DNA of 64,000 nucleotides from Marivirga aurantiaca (GCF_016679925.1 NZ_JAEQBW010000007.1:124001-188000); one strand, 5' to 3'. Counted from the stretch's first letter, positions 43,895 to 53,588 are shown. Notes: a model not told the origin generated them from the letters alone. Made by a program: numbers and translations.

Positions 43895-43948
43895 CACTCT
43901 CTAAAAGCAGCCAATAGCAACCCCGCTGAGGTATTGAATGATGAATAG
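43895..43948 (+). pseudogene. 3' fossil of another permease (last 17 codons and stop)
   Basis: In frame it reads HSLKAANSNPAEVLNDE then a stop, against HSLKAANSNPAEVLKDE at the end of permeases 9 and 10. The DNA after it (about 45 bp, including the hairpin) also repeats the region after permease 10. It is joined on its left to a REP-like doublet, so the rest of the gene is gone. It is evidence that the array once had a further copy, or that its 3' end was duplicated. Confidence 0.85.
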
Positions 43949-43961
43949 ACGTTATTTTAGT

Positions 43962-43994
43962 GAAATAATGCAATAGTTTTTATTGCATTATTTC
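43962..43994 (+). terminator. Terminator-like hairpin, copy 2
   Basis: The perfect arms GAAATAATGCAATA and TATTGCATTATTTC are followed by ATTTTAAT. It is a duplicate of the hairpin after permease 10 and lies in the same position relative to the fossil stop codon. Confidence 0.65.
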
Positions 43995-44113
43995 ATTTTA
44001 ATAAAAACAAAGGTATTTAATCCAATGCTTAACCCACTTAAATAAACTTGGCAAACCTTAAAACTAGCTAACTTGTCAACCTATTCACTTAACACTTATA
44101 ATACCAAAAACAC

Positions 44114-46327
44114 CTAAGCCTTCTCCTTCAAATAATCAAAATGAGCAACAGCCACTTTTACATCCGCATAGTCAAACTCATCACCTAAAAGGGCTTTAAT
44201 TTCCCCATAAGAATCGGTGCCGACTTTTTCAATTACCTGCCCGATCTGGCCTAATTTTTCCTCATCAACAAATTGGGTAGCTTCAATATCCCCGCTTGCA
44301 ATATACTTGCTTAAATGTCCCATAATAGTGCCTGGAACCAAGGCTCTTTCTTTGCAAATTTCCTCCACGCTCATACCAGATTGGAAAAGTTTATAGCTGA
44401 TTTCAGAGGTAGGAGTTTTATCCTTCTTCTTAGCTTTCTTAGGGGGTTTTTTATCTTTCTCATCTTTATAAATGCTGGAAGTATACAAATCCTTTTTATT
44501 GGGAATGCGGTTTTCCGCAGCTGCAGACACCACCACACTGGCTTTATTAATGGCCAAATAATCCGATTTAATTTGTTGTGCCAGTTCCTCCAACTCTTTC
44601 AGGTAATCCTTCACCCTGTCTTTATTGGATGTCTCCAGCAAATGCCTGATAAATTCCTTATGCATCTTTTGCAAACGTGGGGTGAAGTATTCTTTGGCCT
44701 TATTAACCCTTTCGCTTAAAACCTGCAGATAATTTTCCTCTTCCTTAAATTTATCCAGCGACCTTTGAAAAGTATAACTTACTTTATTGAGTTCCTGCAA
44801 ATCAGTGGATTGTTGTTGGGTCCATTCCAGAAACTGCTGTTTTAAAGAGCGGTTTTCACTTTTATTAAAACCTGATAAATGATTGTTAAGCGCACTGGTG
44901 ACTCTTCTTAGATCAAAAGCATCTGAAGCCATTCTGAAGATGTAATCTTTGGAATCCTGACTTAATTGATTACTCAAATGATCTAATGGCTGCTTACTGC
45001 CTTCAAAAGAAAGCAGTTGCTCATCATTATCGAATTGAATGTTGCTAATGGGCTGTGATAAAACCAACCCCTCTAAGCCTGTTAACCTTGATAAGGCTAC
45101 ATACATTTGCCCCGGGGCAAAGCTATCCGATACATCCAGTATGGCCTTTTCAAAAGTTAAACCCTGGCTTTTGTGCACAGTAATGGCCCAGGCAAGTTTT
45201 AGTGGAAACTGTTCGAAACTGCCTACATGTTTCTCATCTATTTCATTGGTGGTTTTGTCCAGGGAATATTTTTTGTTTTCCCACTCATAGCGGTCCACCG
45301 TGATCAAATCCTCTGAGTCTGCTAATTTTACCTCAATCTTATCTGTATCCAAAGAATAAACTTCTCCTATTTTTCCGTTATAATAGAGGTTTTCACCTGT
45401 AGGATCATTTTTTATGAACATCACCTGAGCGCCCACTTTCAAGCTTAACCTTTCGGCAATAGGATAAAGGTTCTCCGGGAAATCCTTATCAATCTTAGCT
45501 AAATAAGTTCTTTCTTTGCCCTTCAATTCCTCCAGGGCTTTTGTATTAATTAAATCAGCTTTTCTATTATGGGTAGTAATATGGATATATCCTTCATAGG
45601 CTGAATTTTCTATGTCGGCTTTATAATTTTTATTTAAGGTATCGATATCCTCTTTTGTCATTTGGTTATCCCTGAGCCTGTTGAGTATGGCCAGGAAATT
45701 TTGATCCGATTGCCGGAAGATTTTATCTAATTCGATATACACCAGATTGCTTTTTTGCAAGGCCAGTGCCTCAAAGAAAAAACCGCTTTTATAGTATTGC
45801 TGTAATAAAGGCCTTTCGTTGTTTTTAATGACAGGCGGCAACTGGTTCAAATCACCTATGAACATTATTTGCAATCCGCCAAAAGGGTTTGGGTTCTTTC
45901 GCACCGTACGCAAAATCAGATCCGCACAATCCAATATATCTGCTCTGAGCATACTCACCTCATCAATAATGAGCAATTCAAGGTTACGGAGGATTTGGCG
46001 TTTGTTGCCATACATTTTAAACTGCTTCAGAAAGGAGCGGGGAGTATTTATCTGCTCGTTATAACCACTTGGTGGCAATGCATTATCTGCCGGCAAAAAG
46101 GTGCCAAAAGGTAATTGCAAAAGTGAATGTAGCGTTACGCCTTTTGCATTGATGGCGGCTATTCCTGTAGGGGCGGCCACCGCTACATTTTTATAAGTAT
46201 TATTGATGATGTAACGCAATAAAGTTGTTTTACCGCTTCCTGCCTTGCCTGTCAGGAATATATGGCGGTCAGTTGTGTTGACATATTTTACAGCCAGTTT
46301 TGCAGTTTCGGTCAAGGTATAGTTCAT
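44114..46327 (-). CDS. Pif1/RecD-like SF1 helicase with C-terminal HTH
   Basis: This 737-residue protein has an N-terminal SF1 motor of the Pif1/RecD2 type: Walker A GKAGSGKTT (about 27-35), LLIIDEVSMLRADI, MFIGDLNQLPPVI, a 2B-like region, LAWAITVHKSQGLTF and VALSRLTGLEGLVL. After residue 420 comes a long helical stretch. A basic linker (KKPPKKAKKKDKTP) follows, then a helix-turn-helix (ISYKLFQSGMSVEEICKERALVPGTIMGHLSKYI) seen at the ends of RecQ-like and related Bacteroidota helicases. It probably unwinds DNA 5'-3' in repair or replication. It is convergent with the permease array; nothing indicates a functional link. Confidence 0.92.
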   Translation of the reverse strand: MNYTLTETAKLAVKYVNTTDRHIFLTGKAGSGKTTLLRYIINNTYKNVAVAAPTGIAAINAKGVTLHSLLQLPFGTFLPADNALPPSGYNEQINTPRSFLKQFKMYGNKRQILRNLELLIIDEVSMLRADILDCADLILRTVRKNPNPFGGLQIMFIGDLNQLPPVIKNNERPLLQQYYKSGFFFEALALQKSNLVYIELDKIFRQSDQNFLAILNRLRDNQMTKEDIDTLNKNYKADIENSAYEGYIHITTHNRKADLINTKALEELKGKERTYLAKIDKDFPENLYPIAERLSLKVGAQVMFIKNDPTGENLYYNGKIGEVYSLDTDKIEVKLADSEDLITVDRYEWENKKYSLDKTTNEIDEKHVGSFEQFPLKLAWAITVHKSQGLTFEKAILDVSDSFAPGQMYVALSRLTGLEGLVLSQPISNIQFDNDEQLLSFEGSKQPLDHLSNQLSQDSKDYIFRMASDAFDLRRVTSALNNHLSGFNKSENRSLKQQFLEWTQQQSTDLQELNKVSYTFQRSLDKFKEEENYLQVLSERVNKAKEYFTPRLQKMHKEFIRHLLETSNKDRVKDYLKELEELAQQIKSDYLAINKASVVVSAAAENRIPNKKDLYTSSIYKDEKDKKPPKKAKKKDKTPTSEISYKLFQSGMSVEEICKERALVPGTIMGHLSKYIASGDIEATQFVDEEKLGQIGQVIEKVGTDSYGEIKALLGDEFDYADVKVAVAHFDYLKEKA

Positions 46328-46431
46328 AATCGAATAGATGAGATTTTGAAATTATATACAAATGAACGTATTGTATTTGTTTTGATTATTCAAAACTAGG
46401 GATAATGTATGAAAAACTAGAATATTTAGCC

Positions 46432-46464
46432 AACCCTCCAAGGGTTCAAAACCCGTGGAGGGTT
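46432..46464. repeat. Palindrome with AACCCTCCA ends
   Basis: The outer arms AACCCTCCA and TGGAGGGTT and inner arms GGGTT and AACCC are separated by single unpaired bases. It lies upstream of the helicase gene. It looks like another REP-type dispersed palindrome, unrelated in core to the GTG-loop-CAC set. Confidence 0.6.
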
Positions 46465-46509
46465 AAACTAAAGTCACTCTATAAGGACTCAAAATTTTAA
46501 ATTACAAAA

Positions 46510-46540
46510 AAAGCCCTTATTGACTATCAAAAAGGGCTTT
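46510..46540 (-). terminator. Rho-independent terminator of the lipoprotein gene
   Basis: The stem is AAAGCCCTT/AAGGGCTTT with a 13-base loop. Read leftward it is followed by a run of seven T, 20 bp after the stop of the gene ending at 46561. Confidence 0.85.
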
Positions 46541-46560
46541 TAAAATAAATTTTAATATTA

Positions 46561-47112
46561 TTATTGTACGCCAGCCTCTATAGTAGCTTTCATAGTAAAA
46601 GTAATAGTATAATCCATAGGAGCACCTGCATTTCCTGTAAGCGTGATTTCCATGAAAGGATTTGGATCATCAAGTACATATACTTCAACTACCTCTTTGA
46701 GCTGACGAACATACTCTGGATCAAGAGAATTTAATTGTTCTTCAAATGTTGAACCACTAAGAACCCCAGATCCAGTTGATACTCTGGTCTGCCCAGCATA
46801 AAATTGAAGCTGTAAATCAGTAGGAATACCACTGCCTTCTGCTAAATTATCAACTACTGCAAAGTTAAAAGAATCAACTGTGAAATCCTTCATCTGCTCG
46901 CGTCTTTCGTTGAACTCATCAGATGATACATCTACTTCTTCTACAATTACAAAGTCACCAGTTTCTGTACTTGATACTCGAAAAGTTTTTGTAATATCAG
47001 TTGGAACATCTACAGTAACTTCTTCTGATAAATCTTCACAAGAAATAGCAGTTAAACTAAATAACGCTACAAGTGAAACGGAATAAATCAATAAATTTTT
47101 TAATGTGTTCAT
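46561..47112 (-). CDS. Hypothetical lipoprotein
   Basis: This 183-residue protein has a lipoprotein signal (hydrophobic stretch about 7-23, LTAISC at the end with Cys25) and an acidic, beta-rich mature part. I recognise no domain. The sequence alternates short beta stretches (TFRVSSTETGDFVIVEEVDV, LQLQFYAGQTRVSTG, MDYTITFTMKATIEAG), suggesting an immunoglobulin- or jelly-roll-like fold. It should be exported and lipid-anchored, probably facing the periplasm or surface. It stands alone with its own terminator, and no function can be given. Confidence 0.8.
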   Translation of the reverse strand: MNTLKNLLIYSVSLVALFSLTAISCEDLSEEVTVDVPTDITKTFRVSSTETGDFVIVEEVDVSSDEFNERREQMKDFTVDSFNFAVVDNLAEGSGIPTDLQLQFYAGQTRVSTGSGVLSGSTFEEQLNSLDPEYVRQLKEVVEVYVLDDPNPFMEITLTGNAGAPMDYTITFTMKATIEAGVQ

Positions 47113-47341
47113 ATGGTTATTTTTTTTAATAATGTTTAAAAATAAAAATAAGTATTTAAATAATTTTACTTTTAATCATTGATTCTTCAATTTATTCGAT
47201 TAACCGCCCTAAATGATAGGCATACATTACCATCTATAGAATCTAATATTATTTATTTTATTGACATTTAAGTTATTTTTAAGAATGACTAGTGATTCAA
47301 CCCACTCATTCAACCCCTTTGAAGCAAATCGAAAGTCACAA

Positions 47342-47863
47342 ATGACGCTTGGAAAGATTTACTTCTGGACAGCTACTATCAATAATTGGCAAAAGCTCTT
47401 GTAAGATGACTGTTATAAAGATATAATTATCAGTTCACTTGAATATTTGGATAATAGAGAATTAATTGACTTGTTTTCCTTCGTAATCATACCAAATCAC
47501 GTCCATTTCATTTGGAGAATAAACAAGATGAATGGAAAAGAGACACCGCAAGGATCGTTCATGAAGTTTACCGCACATCAATTCAGAAAGAGAGTTATGA
47601 ATAGTGGAAACTGGAAGCTCAGTAGTTTTATTTCCAATGCTGCCAATAAAGAACACGAGTTTTGGCAGAGGGATTCTTTGGCTATTCATCTTTATTCACC
47701 TGAAGTAATTTTACAAAAGATGGAATATATTCACAATACCCCCATCGTTAAAGGTTGGAATTTAGCACATGAACCAGTTGCTTATAAATATTCTTCAGCA
47801 GAGTTTTATGAAAGAGGAGTCAGAAATTTTACTTTTCTTAAAGATATTCGTGAAGAATTTTAA
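47342..47863 (+). pseudogene. RAYT (REP-associated Y1 transposase) interrupted by a nonsense codon
   Basis: Reading from ATG 47342 gives MTLGKIYFWTATINNWQKLL, then TAA at 47402, then in the same frame DDCYKDIIISSLEYL and on to the end at 47863. That matches the normal RAYT N-terminus, so the stop is probably a point change of a CAA or similar codon. The rest is well kept: the HUH pair in NHVHFIW and the presumed catalytic Tyr in KMEYIHNTPIVKGW. RAYTs move or maintain REP palindromes. Re-initiation at 47447 would lack the first beta strand. A REP-like hairpin begins 16 bp after the gene. Confidence 0.85.
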
Positions 47864-47878
47864 TAGGGGAGACAGTAG

Positions 47879-47901
47879 TTGGTTCATGAGACACGAACCA
47901 A
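47879..47901. repeat. REP-like hairpin next to the RAYT, left member of a doublet
   Basis: The arms TTGGTTC and GAACCAA enclose the core ATGAGACAC (loop AGA, one G-T pair). It is inverted relative to 48096-48118. Confidence 0.75.
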
Positions 47902-48095
47902 GGAGAATAGAAAATCCTTCATGTTTTAAATGACATTTTCATTTACTGTATATCGAATCTGGTAGTCATGATTCTACATTTCACAAAATCCTTAAAAATC
48001 GATTTTACCGTTTTTACAAATAATTTTTAAATAAAAAAATGCCTCCCAAAAGTTTAAAACTTAAGAGAGGTATTAAAAATTTAATCTATCGGGCC

Positions 48096-48118
48096 GTGGT
48101 TCGTGTCTCACGAATCAC
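48096..48118. repeat. REP-like hairpin, right member of the RAYT-side doublet
   Basis: The arms GTGGTTCGTG and CACGAATCAC (one G-T pair) have loop TCT. It lies in opposite sense to 47879-47901. Confidence 0.75.
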
Positions 48119-48189
48119 TTTGTGGGTAGTCTAACTGAAACCCTAAAGAAGCTACTCTTCCCATTATTTAAAAAAGACCTTAAATAAAA

Positions 48190-48227
48190 AATGCCTGCCG
48201 GAAGTATTTCAACTTACGGCAAGCATT
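48190..48227 (-). terminator. Terminator of the outer-membrane barrel gene
   Basis: The stem is AATGCCTGCCG/CGGCAAGCATT. Read leftward it is followed by ATTTTTTATTT, about 40 bp past the stop of the gene ending at 48270. Confidence 0.75.
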
Positions 48228-48269
48228 AAAGAAGATAATTAAGAATTTAATCTGCTGCTGTGGTTCAAT

Positions 48270-48929
48270 TTAAAATCTGAACCCAACAGAAATACCAAAT
48301 CCTGTGTTTTTTACAACTGACTCGTCATCGTTCACCCTTTTATCCTCAGGGTGAATATTGAGTAAGCCAAGTTGAGTATTGAGTTGTAAAAATAAGCCGG
48401 CCTCTAATTCATAACCAAAGAAGATATTGGCTCCGGCATCAAATCGTTTTAAATAAAACTCAGGATCATCACCTGATTCTATTGTATTTTGAAAAACAAT
48501 ATCTCTTTCATAACTATCATTGTCTCCTTCAAATTTAGCTTTGCCACCAACAGCATAACCAACATAAGGACCAAAACCCAAAAGTATGTGCCCGTTGCCA
48601 ACTTTGGCTTTATATACTAAATTAAGAGGTAATTCCAGATAGTTGATTCTATAAGATCCCACAATACCAATTGCTTCATCGCTGGCTCCTTTTACTGAAA
48701 ACAGTAAACCCGGGCTAAAATAAAAATCAGGGGCTACAGGAATCAATAGATTAACCCCCGCATGAAAACCCACGATCAAATCATTATCGAGCTTATCGCC
48801 ATCACTGTCGGTGCCATTTAGATTTTGGAAATTCACACCACCTACTATACCAAAGCTGGTTTGCGCTTGTGCACTATGAAGGCCAATAAGAACTATGCTT
48901 AATGACAATACAATTATTTTAAATTTCAT
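48270..48929 (-). CDS. Outer-membrane beta-barrel (porin-family) protein
   Basis: This 219-residue protein has a cleavable signal (MKFKIIVLSLSIVLIGLHSAQA) and then alternating amphipathic strands: TSFGIVGGVNFQNL, DLIVGFHAGVNLLIPV, FYFSPGLLFSVKG, SYRINYLELPLNLVYKA, HILLGFGPYVGYAVGGKA. It ends with aromatic GFGISVGFRF, the C-terminal signature recognised by the BAM complex. That fits an eight-stranded barrel of the Bacteroidota PorT/OMP_b-brl type. No catalytic residues or ligand are predictable. It reads leftward, 32 bp from the OmpA-family gene upstream of it, so the two may share a transcript. Confidence 0.88.
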   Translation of the reverse strand: MKFKIIVLSLSIVLIGLHSAQAQTSFGIVGGVNFQNLNGTDSDGDKLDNDLIVGFHAGVNLLIPVAPDFYFSPGLLFSVKGASDEAIGIVGSYRINYLELPLNLVYKAKVGNGHILLGFGPYVGYAVGGKAKFEGDNDSYERDIVFQNTIESGDDPEFYLKRFDAGANIFFGYELEAGLFLQLNTQLGLLNIHPEDKRVNDDESVVKNTGFGISVGFRF

Positions 48930-48961
48930 AATATTTTGTTTTAAATTGATTTTGTTAATAT

Positions 48962-49633
48962 TTATTTTCCTGCTTGTTGTTTCGCCTGAACTTTCATTTT
49001 CTCATTGGCTGTGATAAGAAATTCTACCCTACGGTTCTGATCACGGCCGCTTTTAGTATTGTTATCATATTTTGGTACTGATTCACCAAAGCCATTTATG
49101 CTCACTCGTCTACCTGAAATTCCTTTTGTAGTAAGATAATTTACTACTGCGCTGGCTCTTTTCACTGATAAATCCTTGTTATATGCAGTACTACCACGGC
49201 TATCAGTGTGCCCTTGTACTTCTATATTAGTGTCAGAATATTCGTTGAGAACTATCACCAGTTTATCCAGGCTTGCTCTTGAGGAAGAGGTTAAGGCTGA
49301 TTGATCAAATCCAAAAAGCACATTGCTGCTGAATTCTACTATTATGCCTTCCCCAACACGCTGTACATTGGCATCAGGAACGGTTCTTTTGATTTCTTCG
49401 GCCTGTTTGTCCATTTTGTTACCAATAATAGCACCTGTTGTGCCACCTACTGCAGCACCTATAATAGCTCCCATAGCAGTATTGCCTGAGGCCTTTCCAA
49501 TAATGGCTCCCATAGCTCCTCCTCCGGCAGTTCCTACCACAGCCCCTTTTTGGGTTTTATTCATAGTGCTGCATGAAGAAAACATGATGCCCATCAAGAG
49601 CAAAATGATAAAGTTTATGCTTGAATTTCTCAT
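48962..49633 (-). CDS. OmpA-family lipoprotein with glycine-zipper region
   Basis: Starting at ATG 49633 the product has a lipoprotein signal (NSSINFIILLLMGIMFSSC). An in-frame ATG 23 codons upstream (49702) would bury it. Next comes a glycine-zipper segment, KGAVVGTAGGGAMGAIIGKASGNTAMGAIIGAAVGG. The C-terminal OmpA peptidoglycan-binding domain has LFGFDQSALTSSSRASLDKL, IEVQGHTDSRGSTAYNKDLSVKRASAVVNYL, and the Asp/Arg pair in DQNRRVEF. It should tie the outer membrane to the cell wall and may form oligomers through the zipper. It is first of a leftward pair with the barrel protein. Confidence 0.93.
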   Translation of the reverse strand: MRNSSINFIILLLMGIMFSSCSTMNKTQKGAVVGTAGGGAMGAIIGKASGNTAMGAIIGAAVGGTTGAIIGNKMDKQAEEIKRTVPDANVQRVGEGIIVEFSSNVLFGFDQSALTSSSRASLDKLVIVLNEYSDTNIEVQGHTDSRGSTAYNKDLSVKRASAVVNYLTTKGISGRRVSINGFGESVPKYDNNTKSGRDQNRRVEFLITANEKMKVQAKQQAGK

Positions 49634-49702
49634 TGAATTAAGTTTTGATAATTGTTTAGATAAATCGACCTGATTTATAATTGAGGTAAAAGTAGAGAAC
49701 AA

Positions 49703-50029
49703 TACAGGCTAATAAATTACAGATCAAAGGCAATTGCTTATATAAATCACTGTTTGCTAAGGAAAAATTGAAATAGCAGCAAAACATTTGAGATGAATTT
49801 TAGCTCCAACTATCCGTAGTCTTAAGCGCAGCGGACTACGGATTATTTAGGATTCAGGATCTTTGACTCCGGCATAAACAAACCTCAAGCAAAATTTCAA
49901 CCATTTATCATAAATAGTTGTTGTTTATCCGTAATCATATAAGCTAACGAATGATAGTTTGTCAACTTGCTTTATTCTTTATCATTAATGTTGTAATTTC
50001 GTAATCCAAATCAAAAATCAATAAAAAAT
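49703..50029. other. 327-bp gap between divergent ompA-like and icmF genes
   Basis: It holds a perfect hairpin at 49812-49843 (arms ATCCGTAGTC and GACTACGGAT, 12-base loop). Nothing else is recognised. Confidence 0.5.
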
Positions 50030-53000
50030 ATGTCTGCACATCAAACTGTAGCTCCTTATAAACCTAAATATAATGTGCGTATCGTAACAGCCGCTTCTTT
50101 ATTTGACGGCCATGATGCGGCCATTAATATCATGCGCAGGATTATCCAGTCCACCGGTTGCGAAGTGATTCACCTTGGCCATGACAGAAGCGTGGAAGAA
50201 GTGGTGAACACTGCCATTCAGGAAGATGCGCAAGCCATTGCCATGACTTCCTATCAGGGAGGGCATACGGAGTATTTTAAATACATGCATGATTTATTAA
50301 AGGAAAAAGGTGCCGGACATATCAAGATCTTTGGTGGCGGAGGGGGAGTAATCCTTCCGGAAGAAATTAAAGAATTGCATGATTATGGTATCACCAGAAT
50401 TTATGCTCCTGATGATGGAAGAGAGTTGGGATTACAGGGCATGATCAATGATCTTGTTAAACAAAGTGATTATCCATTAGGAAATAATTTAAATGGTGAA
50501 GTAGGCTATATCGATCAACAGGATGTGAAATCCATTGCCAGATTGATATCAGCAGCTGAAAATTTTCCTGAGGAAGGAAATATTGAGCTGAAAAAAATCA
50601 GAGAAAAATCAGAAGAAATTAAAGTGCCTGTTTTAGGTATTACCGGAACAGGTGGTGCGGGTAAATCTTCACTGGTAGATGAACTAGTTAGAAGGTTTTT
50701 GATAGATTTTAAAGATAAAAAGATAGGGATCATTTCTGTTGACCCTTCCAAAAGGAAAACAGGCGGAGCACTTTTAGGTGACAGAATCCGCATGAATGCC
50801 ATCAATAATGAGCGTGTCTATATGCGTTCGTTGGCTACTCGTCAGAGTAATTTATCTATTTCAAAATATGTGAAGGATGCTGTTAGTATTTTAAAAGCAG
50901 CAAAATTTGACCTCATTATATTGGAAACTTCCGGTATTGGTCAGTCGGATACTCAGATTTTGGATTATTCAGATGCTTCTTTATATGTAATGACGCCCGA
51001 ATATGGTGCAGCCACTCAGTTAGAGAAAATAGATATGTTGGATTTTGCCGACATCATCGCCTTAAATAAATTTGACAAACGTGGCGCATTGGATGCCTTA
51101 CGTGATGTGAAAAAGCAGTATCAGCGTAATCATGGCTTATGGGAGTCTAAAGTAGATGATATGCCTGTTTATGGCACTATCGCTTCTCAGTTTAATGATC
51201 CGGGCACCAATGCTTTATATAAAACATTAATTGATAAAGTGGCTGAAAAATCAGGAGCTGATTTAAAATCTACTTTTGAAATTACGGATGAAATGTCTGA
51301 AAAGGTCTTTATTATCCCGCCTAACAGAACACGTTATTTATCAGAAATTTCTGAAAATAATAGAGGTTATGATGAATGGGTGAGTCAACAAGCAGAAGTA
51401 GCTGATAAATTATACGGTTATAGAAAATCTATTGATACGCTTAAGGCTTCTGATTTGGATGACAAAGATCGGTTGATCAAAGGACTGGAAGAGGCCTATG
51501 CCAAGGAGGAGCTAAACTTTGATCCTAAAAACAAACTATTGATTGAAGAATGGGGTGAAAAGGTGAAGAAATACACCGAGCCTGTTTATAAATTTAAAGT
51601 GCGTGATAAAGAATTAAGTATAGAAACCCATACCGAATCATTAGCCCATACGCAAATTCCTAAAGTATCCTTACCTAAATATAGAAGCTGGGGCGATTTA
51701 TTGCGCTGGAGTTTGCAGGAAAATGTTCCCGGGGAGTTTCCTTATGCAGCAGGTATTTATCCTTTTAAAAGAGAGGGAGAGGACCCAACTCGTATGTTTG
51801 CCGGAGAAGGCGGACCGGAAAGAACGAATAAAAGATTTCATTATCTGAGCAAAGACATGCCCGCGAAAAGGCTTTCCACTGCATTTGATTCAGTAACACT
51901 GTATGGCAATGATCCTGATCTTCGTCCTGATATTTATGGTAAAATAGGTAATGCAGGGGTAAGTATCTGCTGCCTGGATGATGCTAAGAAATTATATTCT
52001 GGCTTTGATTTGGCGCATGTGATGACTTCTGTGTCCATGACTATCAATGGTCCGGCACCTATGTTGTTAGGCTTCTTTATGAATGCCGCCATCGATCAGC
52101 AATGTGAGAAATACATCAAAGCAAACGGTTTAGAAAAAGAGGTTACTAAAAAGATTGAGAAAATATTTGCAGAAAAAGGTAACAGACCATCTTATAAAGG
52201 AAAATTACCTGAAGGGCATGACGGACTCGGTTTAATGCTTTTAGGAATCACCGGAGACAAGGTGCTTCCGAAAGATGTTTACGAAAAAATTAAAGCGGAT
52301 ACACTGGCCACAGTGCGGGGTACGGTACAGGCCGATATATTAAAAGAAGACCAGGCACAGAATACCTGTATTTTTTCTACTGAATTTGCCCTCAGGTTAA
52401 TGGGTGATGTGCAGGAGTATTTCATTAAAGAAAAAGTCCGTAATTTTTACTCAGTTTCCATCTCAGGCTACCATATAGCCGAGGCGGGCGCTAATCCTAT
52501 AACGCAATTGGCCTTTACACTGGCCAATGGTTTTACTTATGTGGAATATTACCTCAGTAGGGGAATGGACATCAACGAATTTGGCCCTAACCTTTCGTTC
52601 TTCTTCTCCAATGGTGTTGATCCTGAATATGCTGTAATTGGCCGTGTAGCCAGGAAAATCTGGTCAAAAGCCATGAAACAGAAATATGGTGCCAATGCCC
52701 GTGCCCAGATGATGAAATATCACATCCAGACTTCAGGCCGTTCGTTACATGCGCAGGAAATTAACTTTAATGACATCAGAACAACCTTGCAGGCACTTTA
52801 TGCTATTTATGATAACTGTAACTCATTGCATACCAATGCATATGATGAGGCTATCACCACTCCAACTGAAGACTCAGTAAGAAGAGCCATGGCCATTCAG
52901 CTGATCATTAATAAAGAGTTGGGTTTAGCGAAAAATGAAAATCCTATCCAGGGATCATTCATTATTGAAGAGCTTACAGAATTAGTGGAAGAGGCGGTAT

Positions 53001-53416
53001 TGACTGAATTCGACAGGATTACAGAAAGAGGTGGTGTTTTAGGTGCGATGGAAACAATGTACCAGCGTGGTAAAATCCAGGAAGAGAGTTTGTATTATGA
53101 GATGTTGAAACATACTGGAGAATATCCGATTATTGGTGTTAACACTTTCTTAAACTCCCAGGGCTCACCAACGGTAACACCTGGAGAAGTAATCAGGGCT
53201 ACGGAAGAAGAAAAGCAATATCAGATCGAAACACTCAACTTATTGAATGGCAGGTTTAAAAATGAAGCTGAAGCACATATCGACAGCATTCAGAAAGCAG
53301 CCATTAAAAATGAAAACATGTTTGCAGAGCTAATGGAAGCCACTAAATATTGTTCTCTGGGACAGATTACCAATGCCTTATTTGAAGTGGGTGGTCAGTA
53401 CAGAAGGAATATGTAG
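50030..53416 (+). CDS. icmF: Fused isobutyryl-CoA mutase IcmF
   Basis: This 1128-residue enzyme joins three parts. The N-terminal B12 domain (about 15-145) has DGHDAA at 26-31 and FGGGGGVI. The MeaB-like G-protein chaperone (about 195-440) has P-loop GTGGAGKSS at 206-214, [16 protein letters not shown] and the guanine-specific NKFD. The acyl-CoA mutase TIM-barrel (about 550-1128) follows. The mutase part opens with [16 protein letters not shown], typical of IcmF, and not the YTFRPW-type block of methylmalonyl-CoA mutase. It should interconvert isobutyryl-CoA and n-butyryl-CoA with adenosylcobalamin, using GTP hydrolysis for cofactor loading. It stands alone with a terminator behind it. Confidence 0.95.
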   Translation: MSAHQTVAPYKPKYNVRIVTAASLFDGHDAAINIMRRIIQSTGCEVIHLGHDRSVEEVVNTAIQEDAQAIAMTSYQGGHTEYFKYMHDLLKEKGAGHIKIFGGGGGVILPEEIKELHDYGITRIYAPDDGRELGLQGMINDLVKQSDYPLGNNLNGEVGYIDQQDVKSIARLISAAENFPEEGNIELKKIREKSEEIKVPVLGITGTGGAGKSSLVDELVRRFLIDFKDKKIGIISVDPSKRKTGGALLGDRIRMNAINNERVYMRSLATRQSNLSISKYVKDAVSILKAAKFDLIILETSGIGQSDTQILDYSDASLYVMTPEYGAATQLEKIDMLDFADIIALNKFDKRGALDALRDVKKQYQRNHGLWESKVDDMPVYGTIASQFNDPGTNALYKTLIDKVAEKSGADLKSTFEITDEMSEKVFIIPPNRTRYLSEISENNRGYDEWVSQQAEVADKLYGYRKSIDTLKASDLDDKDRLIKGLEEAYAKEELNFDPKNKLLIEEWGEKVKKYTEPVYKFKVRDKELSIETHTESLAHTQIPKVSLPKYRSWGDLLRWSLQENVPGEFPYAAGIYPFKREGEDPTRMFAGEGGPERTNKRFHYLSKDMPAKRLSTAFDSVTLYGNDPDLRPDIYGKIGNAGVSICCLDDAKKLYSGFDLAHVMTSVSMTINGPAPMLLGFFMNAAIDQQCEKYIKANGLEKEVTKKIEKIFAEKGNRPSYKGKLPEGHDGLGLMLLGITGDKVLPKDVYEKIKADTLATVRGTVQADILKEDQAQNTCIFSTEFALRLMGDVQEYFIKEKVRNFYSVSISGYHIAEAGANPITQLAFTLANGFTYVEYYLSRGMDINEFGPNLSFFFSNGVDPEYAVIGRVARKIWSKAMKQKYGANARAQMMKYHIQTSGRSLHAQEINFNDIRTTLQALYAIYDNCNSLHTNAYDEAITTPTEDSVRRAMAIQLIINKELGLAKNENPIQGSFIIEELTELVEEAVLTEFDRITERGGVLGAMETMYQRGKIQEESLYYEMLKHTGEYPIIGVNTFLNSQGSPTVTPGEVIRATEEEKQYQIETLNLLNGRFKNEAEAHIDSIQKAAIKNENMFAELMEATKYCSLGQITNALFEVGGQYRRNM

Positions 53417-53439
53417 GGTGAGATTTTAGTTTTACGTTT

Positions 53440-53464
53440 CAAGGTCTGTGAGTCATAGACCTTG
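53440..53464. repeat. REP-like hairpin after icmF, left member of a doublet
   Basis: The arms CAAGGTCTGTG and CATAGACCTTG (one G-T pair) have loop AGT. It is inverted relative to 53566-53588. Confidence 0.75.
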
Positions 53465-53501
53465 GGTTAAGACATTCGTCTTGGAGTTTTTTAAAAAAAG
53501 G

Positions 53502-53528
53502 AAAGCATGGTGTAAGCTGTGCTTTTTT
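53502..53528 (+). terminator. Terminator of icmF
   Basis: AAAGCA/TGCTTT with inner pairs is followed by a T-rich run (TTTTTTTG then nine T), 85 bp after the stop. Confidence 0.7.
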
Positions 53529-53565
53529 TGTTTTTTTTTCCGTGGCCTTTGATTTGTCCCTGCCC

Positions 53566-53588
53566 TTGGTCTGTGACTCACAGACCAA
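53566..53588. repeat. REP-like hairpin, right member of the icmF-side doublet
   Basis: The perfect arms TTGGTCTGTG and CACAGACCAA have loop ACT, opposite in sense to 53440-53464. Confidence 0.8.

Larger units (their letters stand above)
47864..48269. other. 406-bp gap with REP doublet and two terminator-like hairpins
   Basis: No gene is seen. It contains the REP hairpins at 47879 and 48096. It also has a leftward terminator-like hairpin at 48038-48074 (AATGCCTC/GAGAGGTATT, then A-run on plus) and the terminator at 48190. The last two share a layout (AATGCCT arm, AAGT..AACTTA loop), as if one derived from the other. Confidence 0.6.

Noticed and set aside
43737-43973. Leftward open frame of 78 codons after the array (contains RVFNCKKGNIPIKSVPKAFVK)
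   Set aside because: It overlaps the REP doublet, the permease fossil and both hairpins on the other strand, so its sequence is explained by those repeats; no start context or family was recognised.
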